From an uncultured Actinomycetes bacterium (lineage in GTDB: Bacteria; Actinomycetota; Thermoleophilia; RBG-16-64-13), in contig CAKZRW010000079.1 in assembly GCA_937148845.1 (NCBI GenBank), forward strand, positions 1 to 40,399: a stretch of DNA of 40,399 nt, in the 5' to 3' direction. This document shows positions 16,932 to 24,154 of the stretch, piece by piece. The position numbers were made by a program, and so were the translations under genes. The notes beneath the pieces were generated by a model. It searched no databases. It had not been told where the DNA came from and saw nothing but the letters and a program-made list of their open reading frames with translations. Position 1 is the stretch's first letter; the number at the start of each line of letters is the position of its first letter.

Positions 16932-17494
16932 CCTCGCCAGAGGCGACCTCGACAGGCAGCGTGACCACCGGCAAGCGGAAGCGGAGCGCCCTCGGCTTCA
17001 TTGTGGAGATAGTGGTCATCGTTGTCGCCGCCTTCATCATCGCCATGCTGGTGCAGGCCTTTCTAGTCAAGCCTTTCACCATCCACCAGGTGTCGATGAT
17101 GCCCACGTTGCATGAGGGCGACCGCATTCTCATCAATCGGCTTACCTACCACTTCCGCGAGCCCCGGCGAGGAGACATCGTCGTCTTTCGCTCCCCACTC
17201 AACTCCGGAGAGGACCTGGTCAAGCGCATAGTGGCTGTGGGGGGAGACAAGGTATCCATCCGGGATGGGGTCGTATACGTTAATGGAAATGCCGTAGAGG
17301 AGCCATATCTTCTCGATCAGCACTTTGCTGGCGTTCTCCCGGAAACCGTGGTCCCGCGAGACCATGTGTTTGTCATGGGTGACAACCGCAACCAGAGTGG
17401 TGATAGTCGGCTCTTCGGGCCGGTTGACGAGGATGCGATCCTGGGCACTGCTTTTCTCATCTACTGGCCCATCAGTCGCTGGTCACGGTTGTGA
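16928..17494 (+). CDS. lepB: Signal peptidase I (first copy)
   Basis: Membrane serine protease that cleaves Sec and Tat signal peptides. After about 15 disordered residues and a basic patch (KRKRS) comes one membrane segment (FIVEIVVIVVAAFIIAMLV). Box B holds catalytic Ser56 in QVSMMPTLHEGD; box D holds Lys99 in VKRIVAVGGD; box E is VMGDNRNQSGDSR. I chose TTG 16928 because it overlaps the trmD stop as TTGA and has GGAGG 6 nt upstream; GTG 16898 would lengthen the protein by 10 residues. Instead of the usual SPSMEPTL it reads HQVSMMPTL, so its preference may differ from the second copy at 18013. Confidence 0.92.
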   Translation: MTSPEATSTGSVTTGKRKRSALGFIVEIVVIVVAAFIIAMLVQAFLVKPFTIHQVSMMPTLHEGDRILINRLTYHFREPRRGDIVVFRSPLNSGEDLVKRIVAVGGDKVSIRDGVVYVNGNAVEEPYLLDQHFAGVLPETVVPRDHVFVMGDNRNQSGDSRLFGPVDEDAILGTAFLIYWPISRWSRL

Positions 17495-17546
17495 GGCGGT
17501 CCTGGGCTGGGACGGCCGAGGGGCAGCTGGTCTGTGCTCATCTTGG

Positions 17547-17575
17547 TTGCAAACCCGGGCCGGATGCTCTAAAGT
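17547..17575 (+). promoter_or_regulatory. rplS promoter
   Basis: TTGCAA (17547-17552), a 17-bp spacer and TAAAGT (17570-17575). The predicted start is near 17582. The leader of about 70 nt contains GGTGCTT twice (17597-17603 and 17609-17615). Confidence 0.65.
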
Positions 17576-17651
17576 CTGCTGGCTTTTCTTCGGGGTGCTT
17601 TTCAGGGTGCTTCGGCAAGTCGCGATGTAGTGGAGTAGGCAAGGTATAGAC

Positions 17652-17996
17652 ATGGGAGTGATTGAAGAACTAGAGCGGGGACAGCTCCGCGAGGACATCC
17701 CTGAGTTCAAAGCCGGCGATACGCTGCGGGTCCATTTCAAGGTGGTCGAGGGCAGTCGGGAGAGGATCCAGGTCTTCCAGGGTTTCTGCATTCGTAAGCA
17801 GGGCCACGGGTTTCGGGAGACTTTCACGGTCCGCAAACAGTCCTTCGGGGTGGGCGTCGAACGGACGTTTCCTCTGCATTCACCCAAGATCGACAAGATT
17901 GAAGTGGTGGCTATAGGCGATGTGGCCAGGGCGAAGCTTTACTACCTGCGCGAGAAACTAGGCAAGAAGGCCAAGGTAAAAGAAAAGCGGGTGTGA
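17652..17996 (+). CDS. rplS: 50S ribosomal protein L19
   Basis: Large-subunit protein at the 30S interface, 114 aa. Diagnostic stretches are [33 protein letters not shown] and [21 protein letters not shown], followed by KIEVV and [18 protein letters not shown]. The ATG lies 157 bp after the first lepB; its own promoter stands in that gap. It is linked to trmD in nearly all Gram-positives, here with a lepB inserted between them. Confidence 0.97.
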   Translation: MGVIEELERGQLREDIPEFKAGDTLRVHFKVVEGSRERIQVFQGFCIRKQGHGFRETFTVRKQSFGVGVERTFPLHSPKIDKIEVVAIGDVARAKLYYLREKLGKKAKVKEKRV

Positions 17997-18012
17997 CGCG
18001 AACGGAGAGCGG

Positions 18013-18624
18013 GTGAAAGAGCCGGACTCAGGCGAACCTGCCCGCCCCGGGTCTGGCGACGCTCCCGAGGGGGTCATCCCAGACCGGCTGTCTAGCCGTT
18101 CGGCCGAAGGCCGGGTCATACGCTGGATACTTGAACTGGTCATCATCATAGCTGGGGCCTTCTTTCTCGCCCTGCTTCTGCAGCAATTCGTTGTCAAGCC
18201 CTTTGCCATCCCCTCGCCCTCTATGGAGCCCACCCTCATGGAGGGTGATCGGGTTCTCGTGAACCGGCTGGCCTATCGTTTTCATCCTCCCCAGCGAGGT
18301 GACATCGTCGTGTTCCACCCTCCGGGACAGAACGGCTCGGACCCTTTCATCAAGCGAGTGGTGGCTGTGAGTGGTGATACCATCGCTATTTCGGGAGGGG
18401 TGTTATGGCTGAACGGCGTGCTTCAGGAGGAGCCCTACCTGAAGGAACATCCGATGCAGGGTGAGTTGCCCGAAACGCGCATACCCCCGGGCTACGTTTG
18501 GCTCATGGGGGACAATCGCAACAACAGCGGGGACAGCAGGGTCTTCGGACCAGTTCCGGTGAAGTCGATCATCGGTAAAGCCTTTGCTATCTATTGGCCG
18601 CCGGGTCGCCTGGGCGGCCTCTGA
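18013..18624 (+). CDS. lepB: Signal peptidase I (second copy)
   Basis: Second type I signal peptidase, 203 aa. An N-terminal disordered, acidic stretch (about 1-33) precedes a single membrane helix (ILELVIIIAGAFFLALLLQQF). Catalytic Ser70 is in the classical SPSMEPTLMEGD, and Lys114 in IKRVVAVSGD; box E is LMGDNRNNSGDSR. The GTG start is 16 bp after rplS. The two lepB copies share layout and the LPET tract ahead of box E, so they look like a local duplication that has diverged around the active-site loop. Confidence 0.94.
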   Translation: MKEPDSGEPARPGSGDAPEGVIPDRLSSRSAEGRVIRWILELVIIIAGAFFLALLLQQFVVKPFAIPSPSMEPTLMEGDRVLVNRLAYRFHPPQRGDIVVFHPPGQNGSDPFIKRVVAVSGDTIAISGGVLWLNGVLQEEPYLKEHPMQGELPETRIPPGYVWLMGDNRNNSGDSRVFGPVPVKSIIGKAFAIYWPPGRLGGL

Positions 18625-18637
18625 TCTTGCTCAGCCC

Positions 18638-19363
18638 ATGTCCAAGGAGGGTCAGGTAAGACGGGGTCGGATTACCGACCCCTTCCGGTTCGACCGGGGG
18701 TTGTTGGCGGAGGTAGCTGGCGGCAGGCGTCTCTGGGACACCCGAATCGCGGGCGTGGACGAGGCAGGGAGAGGCTGTCTGGCAGGCCCCTTGGTGGCTG
18801 CCGCTGTCGTGCTTGACTATTCTCGGGCTCGTCTTGCCAAACTGGAGGGTTTGACGGACTCCAAGCTTCTGACTGCTGGTGCCCGCGAAGAGCTCTACCG
18901 CGGGATCTTGAGTACAGCAGCTCGCGTGGTTTGGGTGGCTCGCTGTCCGGCCACGATCGATCGCGTGGGCCTGCATCGCTGCAATCTGGCTGCCTTGGAG
19001 GCCGCTCTGGAGGCGCTGGCGGGGCAGTATGCCGTGGCTGTCGTGGACGGTTTCGATTTGGAGCGTCCGGAACTGCGCTGCCGGGCCCTGGTCGGCGCCG
19101 ACTACAAGAGCGCGGCGGTGGCGGCAGCCTCAGTCGTCGCCAAGGTGGTGCGTGACCGCTTGATGAGAACGTTAGCTCCCGACCACTCCGTCTATGGTTT
19201 CGAAGAACATGTCGGCTATGGTACGGAGCGTCATCGGGAGGCTCTACGGCGATTCGGGCCCTCGCCTTTACACCGCCTAAGCTTTGTGGGCGTAAGCAGC
19301 GTCCAGTTGGAGCTTTGGGACTTGGAGGGGGAAGCGGAGGAGGACCAGCCGGGAGAAGGCTAG
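18638..19363 (+). CDS. rnhB: Ribonuclease HII
   Basis: Removes ribonucleotides and RNA from RNA/DNA hybrids. The metal-binding motif IAGVDEAGRGCLAGPLVAAA gives the first Asp-Glu pair; LTDSKLL, VVDGF and GADYKSAAVAAASVVAKVVR provide the other acidic and substrate residues. The end shows HVGYGTERHREALRRFGPS. The start is taken as ATG 18638, which has no clear Shine-Dalgarno; TTG 18704 preceded by GGGGG is an alternative that would still keep the catalytic core. The tail (EGEAEEDQPGEG) is acidic and disordered. 241 aa. Confidence 0.93.
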   Translation: MSKEGQVRRGRITDPFRFDRGLLAEVAGGRRLWDTRIAGVDEAGRGCLAGPLVAAAVVLDYSRARLAKLEGLTDSKLLTAGAREELYRGILSTAARVVWVARCPATIDRVGLHRCNLAALEAALEALAGQYAVAVVDGFDLERPELRCRALVGADYKSAAVAAASVVAKVVRDRLMRTLAPDHSVYGFEEHVGYGTERHREALRRFGPSPLHRLSFVGVSSVQLELWDLEGEAEEDQPGEG

Positions 19364-19370
19364 AGGAGGC

Positions 19371-19406
19371 GGCCAGGACGGCAGGCCTTGCTGAGGGAGC
19401 CTGGCC
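19371..19406 (+). terminator. Hairpin after rnhB
   Basis: GGCCAGG (19371-19377) pairs with CCTGGCC (19400-19406), 8 nt past the rnhB stop, with a 22-nt inner segment that can fold further. No T-run follows; a possible terminator of the rplS-lepB-rnhB unit. Confidence 0.4.
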
Positions 19407-19543
19407 ACGGCCCACCTGCGAGCGTTCACTGAAGTCCAAAGCTTGGAGTCGGGGTGAACTCCTCGCTGCGCACTTCCCCGTTTCTTCCTATAGCGTTTCT
19501 CGCGTCCAGGCAACGAAACGGCCGGTCGCCTGAGGATCCCTGG

Positions 19544-19728
19544 TTGAGTTGAGCAAGGACTCAATACGGCCTGCTAGCCCGCAAGGACGGCGCCGCTGCA
19601 CTCTGGTTTCCCTCGTTCTGGCACAGGAGCCAGTGCGCTGCCGGTAAGGGCATACCGTAGGGCCGTTCTAAGACCAAAGGCTGACGTCAAGGAGGCGGCT
19701 GCCCCGTAAAGTGTGCCGCAGATCACTT
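19544..19728 (+). ncRNA. Unassigned structured intergenic region, possible ncRNA or yraN/comM leader
   Basis: This is the core of the only gap over 300 bases (19364-19765). Visible stems: TTGAGT/ACTCAA (19544-19549 with 19559-19564); a closing stem ACGGCC/GGCCGT (19566-19571 with 19661-19666) that encloses two hairpins, CTGGC/GCCAG (19618-19622, 19629-19633) and CGGTA/TACCG (19642-19646, 19653-19657), each with a 6-nt loop; GCGGC/GCCGC (19695-19699, 19715-19719), which competes with AAGTG/CACTT (19709-19713, 19724-19728). It does not match the conserved cores I know for RNase P RNA, tmRNA, SRP RNA, or the TPP, FMN, cobalamin, glycine or c-di-GMP riboswitches. Strand and function are inferred only. 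Open frames here look like shadows with no recognisable protein. Confidence 0.35.
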
Positions 19729-19765
19729 GATGCTGTGAAATCCGCGTCTACGCAGGGGTGGCTGC

Positions 19766-20155
19766 CTGAATCCTCGAGCTCACACCGTCAGCCCGACAAC
19801 CAGGGGACGCGCGGCCGAAGACCTTGCCGCGATCTATCTGGAGGGCAAAGGGTATCGCGTGGTTGCCCGGAACCAGCGAACCCCCGTGGCTGAGCTTGAT
19901 CTGGTCTGCAGCTGGGGTGACTGGCTCATCTTGGTCGAGGTCAAAGCGCGCAGGTCGGCTCGCTTCGGCTCCGGTTGGGAGGCCATGGAGGGAGACAAAG
20001 CGAGACGTCTCAGAGCAGGGGCCAGCTGCTGGCTCTCCGCCATAGGCTACCCGGCAAGGTGTCTCCGCTTCGATCTCATTGAGATAGGTCTCGACGAGTG
20101 GGGCGTACCCGTCACTCTGCGTCACCACCGCGACCTCTATCTCGACCGGGAGTGA
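19766..20155 (+). CDS. yraN: YraN-family (UPF0102) endonuclease-like protein, probable CTG start
   Basis: Small protein of the restriction-endonuclease-like fold, function unsettled, usually beside comM and rnhB. The frame reads GRAAEDLAAIYLEGKGYRVV then ARNQRTPVAELDLV and LVEVKARRSARF; the E-x-D-L and EVK residues match the PD-(D/E)XK active site. A naive call begins at GTG 19859 and removes the conserved first helix. The frame is open from the TGA at 19736, but no ATG, GTG or TTG precedes the conserved helix. CTG 19766, with AGGGG seven bases upstream, would give 129 aa and an N-terminus of normal length. A sequencing error is the alternative. Confidence 0.85.
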   Translation: MNPRAHTVSPTTRGRAAEDLAAIYLEGKGYRVVARNQRTPVAELDLVCSWGDWLILVEVKARRSARFGSGWEAMEGDKARRLRAGASCWLSAIGYPARCLRFDLIEIGLDEWGVPVTLRHHRDLYLDRE

Positions 20156-20164
20156 CGGAAGCCC

Positions 20165-21739
20165 ATGGGTTTTGCGACTGTCTGGGGGTTTGCGCTTGCC
20201 GGGGTGGAGGCGGTGCCTGTGCGGGTAGAGGCTCACGCCCGGAACGGTCTCCCTGGTGTGACCATCGTGGGGCTACCGGGAGCAGCCGTGCGCGAGGCGA
20301 GGGAGCGGATCCGCTCGGGCGCGGCCAATATCGGTTTGGCCCTTCCCAGCAAGCGTATAACCATCAATCTCAGCCCGGGGGATGTGCCCAAGGACGGCCC
20401 CGGCTTCGACCTGCCTGTGGCGCTGGCCACTTTGGCGGCCTGCGGTCACCTTCCGGCGGAAGCTGTACAGCGCGTAGGGGCGGTAGGCGAAGTGTCGCTG
20501 GACGGTCTGGTAAGGCCGACCCGCGGTTTGGTAGCCGTAGCCGAAGCGGCAGACAGATTGGGTGTCGGTCTGCTCCTGATCTCAGCAGCCGGTGTTAACG
20601 CTGTCGGCGAGGTCACCAGTATGCCGGTCGCTGGGGTGCGCTCCCTGGCTGAGGCCGTGGCGGTAATCAGGGACAGCAGGGCCCGGGAGCGGGTCATCGC
20701 GCGAGGTCTCCGTTGGGCTCGTATGCGCCGGACCGATGGCCACGAGAAAGCCGATCTTCCCGACCTGGCCGAGGTGGTCGGTCATCAACATGCCAAGCGA
20801 GCCCTTGAGATAGTGGCTGCGGGAGGCCACCATCTTCTCATGATCGGCCCCCCGGGCGCGGGCAAGACCATGTTGGCCCGACGGCTGCCCGGGCTTCTTC
20901 CCCCTCTCAGCAAAGCGGAATCCATCGAGGTGACCCGCATTTGGAGTGCGGCGGGCCTGGGCGCCGTGCACGACGGGCTGATCAACACCCGCCCCTTCCG
21001 CGCGCCTCACCATACGGCCTCCCGGTCCGCCCTCGTGGGAGGAGGACTCACCTTGCGACCGGGTGAGGTCTGTCTGGCCCACAAAGGGGTGTTGTTTCTC
21101 GACGAACTGCCTGAGTTCAGCCGGGATTGCCTCGAGGCCTTGCGAGAACCCCTGGCAGAAGGGCGGGTGGTGATCTCACGCAAGAACGGCAGCTTCAACT
21201 TTCCCGCCGCTTGCACCTTGGTCGCCGCCATGAATCCCTGTCCGTGTGGGTATCTAGGACACCCCAAGCAGGCCTGTCGCTGCACGGCCAGCCAAGTCCA
21301 GGCCTACCGGAGCAAGGTCAGCGGGCCTCTGCTCGACCGCATCGACGCGGTGATCGAGGTGCCCCCGGTGACGATAGGGGAGATCAGCGACGTCGAGGAG
21401 GTCGAATCCAGCGCAGTCGTCCGGGAGCGAGTCATGGCAGCCTTGGCTTTCCGCAGCGAACGTCGGGAGGCGGAAGCCCCCAGCTCCTGCAGCAAGACAG
21501 TGCTCCAGCACGAGCCTCCAAGCCGCGGACTCCTCGGCGACTTCCCGTGGCTCACGAGCGCTGCTCGTGATCTTCTGCGCAGTGCCATGGCTAGCGGAGC
21601 GCTCAGCGGGCGGGGATACGTCAAGACCGTGGCTGTGGCCCGCACGATCGCGGACCTCGACCAAGAGTGGGAAGTCGCGCCGGCACATGTAGCCGAAGCT
21701 CTGTCCCTGCGTCTTGACCGAAGGTGGTGGGAGCTGTGA
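20165..21739 (+). CDS. comM: ComM/YifB family AAA+ ATPase (magnesium chelatase-like)
   Basis: Hexameric helicase-like ATPase that, in naturally competent bacteria, promotes branch migration during integration of incoming DNA. An N-terminal Lon-substrate-like domain (about 1-170: VEAHARNGLPGVTIVGLPG, then NLSPGDVPKDGPGFDLPVAL) precedes the ATPase core with Walker A GPPGAGKT (about 226-233), Walker B LFLDELPEF, and the Mg-chelatase signature with AAMNPCPCGYLG. A Cys-containing loop (HPKQACRC) follows, as in other members. The C-terminal domain ends with GRGYVKTVAVARTIADLD. 524 aa is normal. It is followed directly by dprA, another DNA-uptake gene, so the pair suggests a transformation function here or in an ancestor. 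Confidence 0.94.
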   Translation: MGFATVWGFALAGVEAVPVRVEAHARNGLPGVTIVGLPGAAVREARERIRSGAANIGLALPSKRITINLSPGDVPKDGPGFDLPVALATLAACGHLPAEAVQRVGAVGEVSLDGLVRPTRGLVAVAEAADRLGVGLLLISAAGVNAVGEVTSMPVAGVRSLAEAVAVIRDSRARERVIARGLRWARMRRTDGHEKADLPDLAEVVGHQHAKRALEIVAAGGHHLLMIGPPGAGKTMLARRLPGLLPPLSKAESIEVTRIWSAAGLGAVHDGLINTRPFRAPHHTASRSALVGGGLTLRPGEVCLAHKGVLFLDELPEFSRDCLEALREPLAEGRVVISRKNGSFNFPAACTLVAAMNPCPCGYLGHPKQACRCTASQVQAYRSKVSGPLLDRIDAVIEVPPVTIGEISDVEEVESSAVVRERVMAALAFRSERREAEAPSSCSKTVLQHEPPSRGLLGDFPWLTSAARDLLRSAMASGALSGRGYVKTVAVARTIADLDQEWEVAPAHVAEALSLRLDRRWWEL

Positions 21740-21755
21740 GCAGGTGGGAGCAGCC

Positions 21756-23015
21756 GTGAGGCGGAGGGCGGAGTCGTCCTCCCACCGCCGAGGGACCAGC
21801 GGTCCCCCCTTTGAAGTAGCGGCACTGGGCCTCGCTTGGGTGCTTCTCTCGGGCAGCCATCCTGTGCTCAAGCTGCTGGGCCGAGTGCCGGCGCAAGAAC
21901 TGTGGAGGGCGGACCTGCGGACGCTAGAAACCTGGGGATTAGCTTCGGTCTCCGCGTCGCGGTTCGTCGAAGCCCGCCGTTCTTTCCGGGTTGACGTAGC
22001 CCTCGCCGTCATGCGAGAAGCCGGGGTGGGTTTCGTGGGCTACGGGTCTCCCCTCTATCCGGAGGAGCTGACTCACCTCGGCTATCCCCCGGCCGGGCTG
22101 TTCTACAAGGGGCATCCAGGCGCGCTGCCAGCCTTATCACGCATGCCCCGCATCACCGTGGTGGGAACGCGGCGGGCCACGGCCTATGGGCTGCGGGCGG
22201 CGACTGCCTTCACGCAGGCGTTCGCCGAAGCCGGGGTTGCGGTCGTGAGTGGCCTCGCCTTGGGGATCGACGGCCAGGCGCACCAGGCGACTCTGGAAGT
22301 CGGCGGTCTCACGGTCGCGGTTCTGGGATGCGGAGTCGATGTGGTATATCCCAGGCGACACTGGCGTCTATACGCGAGGGTAGCAAAGGAGGGCCTGCTG
22401 CTCAGCGAACTGCCTCCAGGGACCGCTCCGACGCGTTGGACCTTTCCTCAACGTAACCGCCTGCTAGCGGCACTAGGCGACGCGGTGCTGGTGGCCGAAG
22501 GGTCGCGCACCAGTGGCGCTATGCAGACGGCGGCAGAGGCGGCCTGTCTGGGCCGGCCTGTCTTTGCCGTGCCTGGGCCGTTCGACGTCGAGAACCATAG
22601 CGGGTGCAACCGTCTGCTGTACGATGGGGCCTTGCCGGCCCTGGAGCCGCGTGAGACTGTGCAGGACTTCTTGGAAGAAACGAGAATCGCTAGAGCAGGG
22701 AGGGACTGTTGGTCTTCCTGGCGCGTTGCCTCCGGTGACGTGACCCAGTCAAGCAGTCTTGTTGAGGAGGATGGGCCGTCGCAACGGGTGGGCCTGGGAG
22801 CTTCTGAGGAGATCAGGCGATTGTCGGACTCGCCCGCGCGAGCCTTGGACCGAGCAAGGGTCCTTGAAGAGCTGGTGGCGGAGCCTCGGTCGATTGATGA
22901 TTTGGTGGTCCGCACCGGGCTGACCGCCCGTCGGGTGGCGGTCTTATTGGCAGAATTGGAAGTAGGCGGGAAGATAGTACAAATGGGACCGGGGCTGTAC
23001 ATCCGGGCCCCTTAG
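21756..23015 (+). CDS. dprA: DNA processing protein DprA (Smf)
   Basis: Single-strand DNA-binding protein that loads RecA on incoming DNA during transformation. An N-terminal helical domain (about 10-75) is followed by GYGSPLYPEEL and the Rossmann-like core: ITVVGTRRATAYG, VVSGLALGIDGQAHQATL, VLGCGVDVVYPRRH, FPQRNRLLAALGDAVLVAEG, SGAMQTAAEAACLGRPVFAV. The C-terminal winged-helix (about 355-419) holds SIDDLVVRTGLTARRVAVLL. Between core and winged helix lies an unusually long, Ser-rich linker (nt 22680-22850). GTG 21756 is preferred because GGTGGGAG precedes it; GTG 21744 and TTG 21714 are alternatives. 419 aa. Confidence 0.93.
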   Translation: MRRRAESSSHRRGTSGPPFEVAALGLAWVLLSGSHPVLKLLGRVPAQELWRADLRTLETWGLASVSASRFVEARRSFRVDVALAVMREAGVGFVGYGSPLYPEELTHLGYPPAGLFYKGHPGALPALSRMPRITVVGTRRATAYGLRAATAFTQAFAEAGVAVVSGLALGIDGQAHQATLEVGGLTVAVLGCGVDVVYPRRHWRLYARVAKEGLLLSELPPGTAPTRWTFPQRNRLLAALGDAVLVAEGSRTSGAMQTAAEAACLGRPVFAVPGPFDVENHSGCNRLLYDGALPALEPRETVQDFLEETRIARAGRDCWSSWRVASGDVTQSSSLVEEDGPSQRVGLGASEEIRRLSDSPARALDRARVLEELVAEPRSIDDLVVRTGLTARRVAVLLAELEVGGKIVQMGPGLYIRAP

Positions 23016-23034
23016 AGAGAGTCGAGGGTCGTGG

Positions 23035-24144
23035 GTGGGTGCTGGTCAGAAAAGTGCTGAGCAGGGGACGGAGGAGCGGAGGCCGGACACGGCCGAAGCA
23101 CAGGCTGTGACGGGGGCTCCTGAACTGAGTCAGGCCATCGGGGAATACTTGCGCGGTCTGGTCGCGGCTGACTACAGTCTGAACACCATCGCGGCTTCGG
23201 CCCGTGACTTGAGGCAGTTCGCGGAGTATCTCGCTGCTAAGGGGATAAGGCAGCTGGAGGCTGTGACCAGACGCGAGGTCACCGACTTTGTGGCCGCCCT
23301 GTCCGACCCGGGCAGCTTCTTGATCGAGGTCAGTTCGCGCGCCGAGGTCAGCTCCCCGGCTGAGGAGCAGTCCGTGACTCGTGGCGCTCGGACCGAGGCC
23401 TGCCGGCCAGCCCGGACTCGGCCTTCGAGCGAAGTCCGCAAAGGTCTTGCCCGAAGCACTGTGGCACGGAAGCTGTCCGTCCTTAGGAGTTTCCTACGTT
23501 TCTGCGTCACCAACGGCTGGTTGGAGCAGAGTCCCGCGACAGGGATCTCCTCGCCCAAGCTGCCGAAGCGCCTGCCCCAAGTGCTTACTCCCGAACAAGC
23601 AGCCAGCTTGCTCGAGGGTATCCCAGGCCACCGCCCTCTCGACCTCAGAGATAGGGCTCTGTTCGAGTTGATATACTCGTCAGGGCTGCGGTGCCAGGAA
23701 GTGCTCGACCTTCGGCTTCGGGACCTGGGTCTGGAGTCGCGGCAGGTGCGTGTGAAGGGCAAGGGTCGGAAGGTGCGGATGATACCAGTGGGTGAAGCCG
23801 CGCTGGCTGCTGTGGACCGCTATCTCCGGGAAGGACGACCGCGGCTAGCTGGGCCTGGGGCCGAGGATGACCACGTCTTCTTGAGCCGCCGTGGAAAGCC
23901 CTTGTCACCCTCCGACGTGTATCGTCGCTTGGTAAAGCATCTGGCCGGGGCCGGTCTTCCGGCGGGGACATCCCCCCACACCTTGCGCCACTCTTTTGCC
24001 ACCCATCTGCTCGAGGGCGGAGCCGACCTCCGGGTCATACAAGAGATGTTGGGTCATGCCTCGCTGGCCACCACGCAGGTGTACACGCACGTGTCGGCGA
24101 CTCATCTGCGCAAGACCTATCGCAAGGCACACCCGAGGGCCTGA
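23035..24144 (+). CDS. xerC: Tyrosine recombinase XerC/XerD-like
   Basis: Site-specific recombinase that resolves chromosome dimers at dif. The catalytic set is complete: Arg in SSGLRCQEVLDL (about 219), Lys in VKGKGRKVRMIP, HTLRHSFATHLLEGG (His and second Arg, about 315-318), His in MLGHASLATTQ, and nucleophile Tyr350 in QVYTHV. The SAM-like N-domain (about 30-165) is split by an extra segment at residues 91-137, rich in Ser, Glu, Arg and Thr, just before the helix STVARKLSVLRSFLRFC. Total length of 369 aa against about 300 is due to this and to a disordered 28-residue N-terminus. GTG start. The position between dprA and the sigma gene matches codV in Bacillus. XerC versus XerD cannot be settled here. 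Confidence 0.92.
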   Translation: MGAGQKSAEQGTEERRPDTAEAQAVTGAPELSQAIGEYLRGLVAADYSLNTIAASARDLRQFAEYLAAKGIRQLEAVTRREVTDFVAALSDPGSFLIEVSSRAEVSSPAEEQSVTRGARTEACRPARTRPSSEVRKGLARSTVARKLSVLRSFLRFCVTNGWLEQSPATGISSPKLPKRLPQVLTPEQAASLLEGIPGHRPLDLRDRALFELIYSSGLRCQEVLDLRLRDLGLESRQVRVKGKGRKVRMIPVGEAALAAVDRYLREGRPRLAGPGAEDDHVFLSRRGKPLSPSDVYRRLVKHLAGAGLPAGTSPHTLRHSFATHLLEGGADLRVIQEMLGHASLATTQVYTHVSATHLRKTYRKAHPRA

Positions 24145-24154
24145 GGCAGGCGAG

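Noticed and set aside
19315-19533. Small open frame in the rnhB-yraN gap
   Set aside because: Begins inside rnhB, low complexity, no ribosome site, no recognisable motif; the gap is better read as structured non-coding sequence.
19544-19728. RNase P RNA, tmRNA, SRP RNA or a common riboswitch
   Set aside because: None of the conserved core sequences I know for these RNAs is present, so the region is left unassigned.
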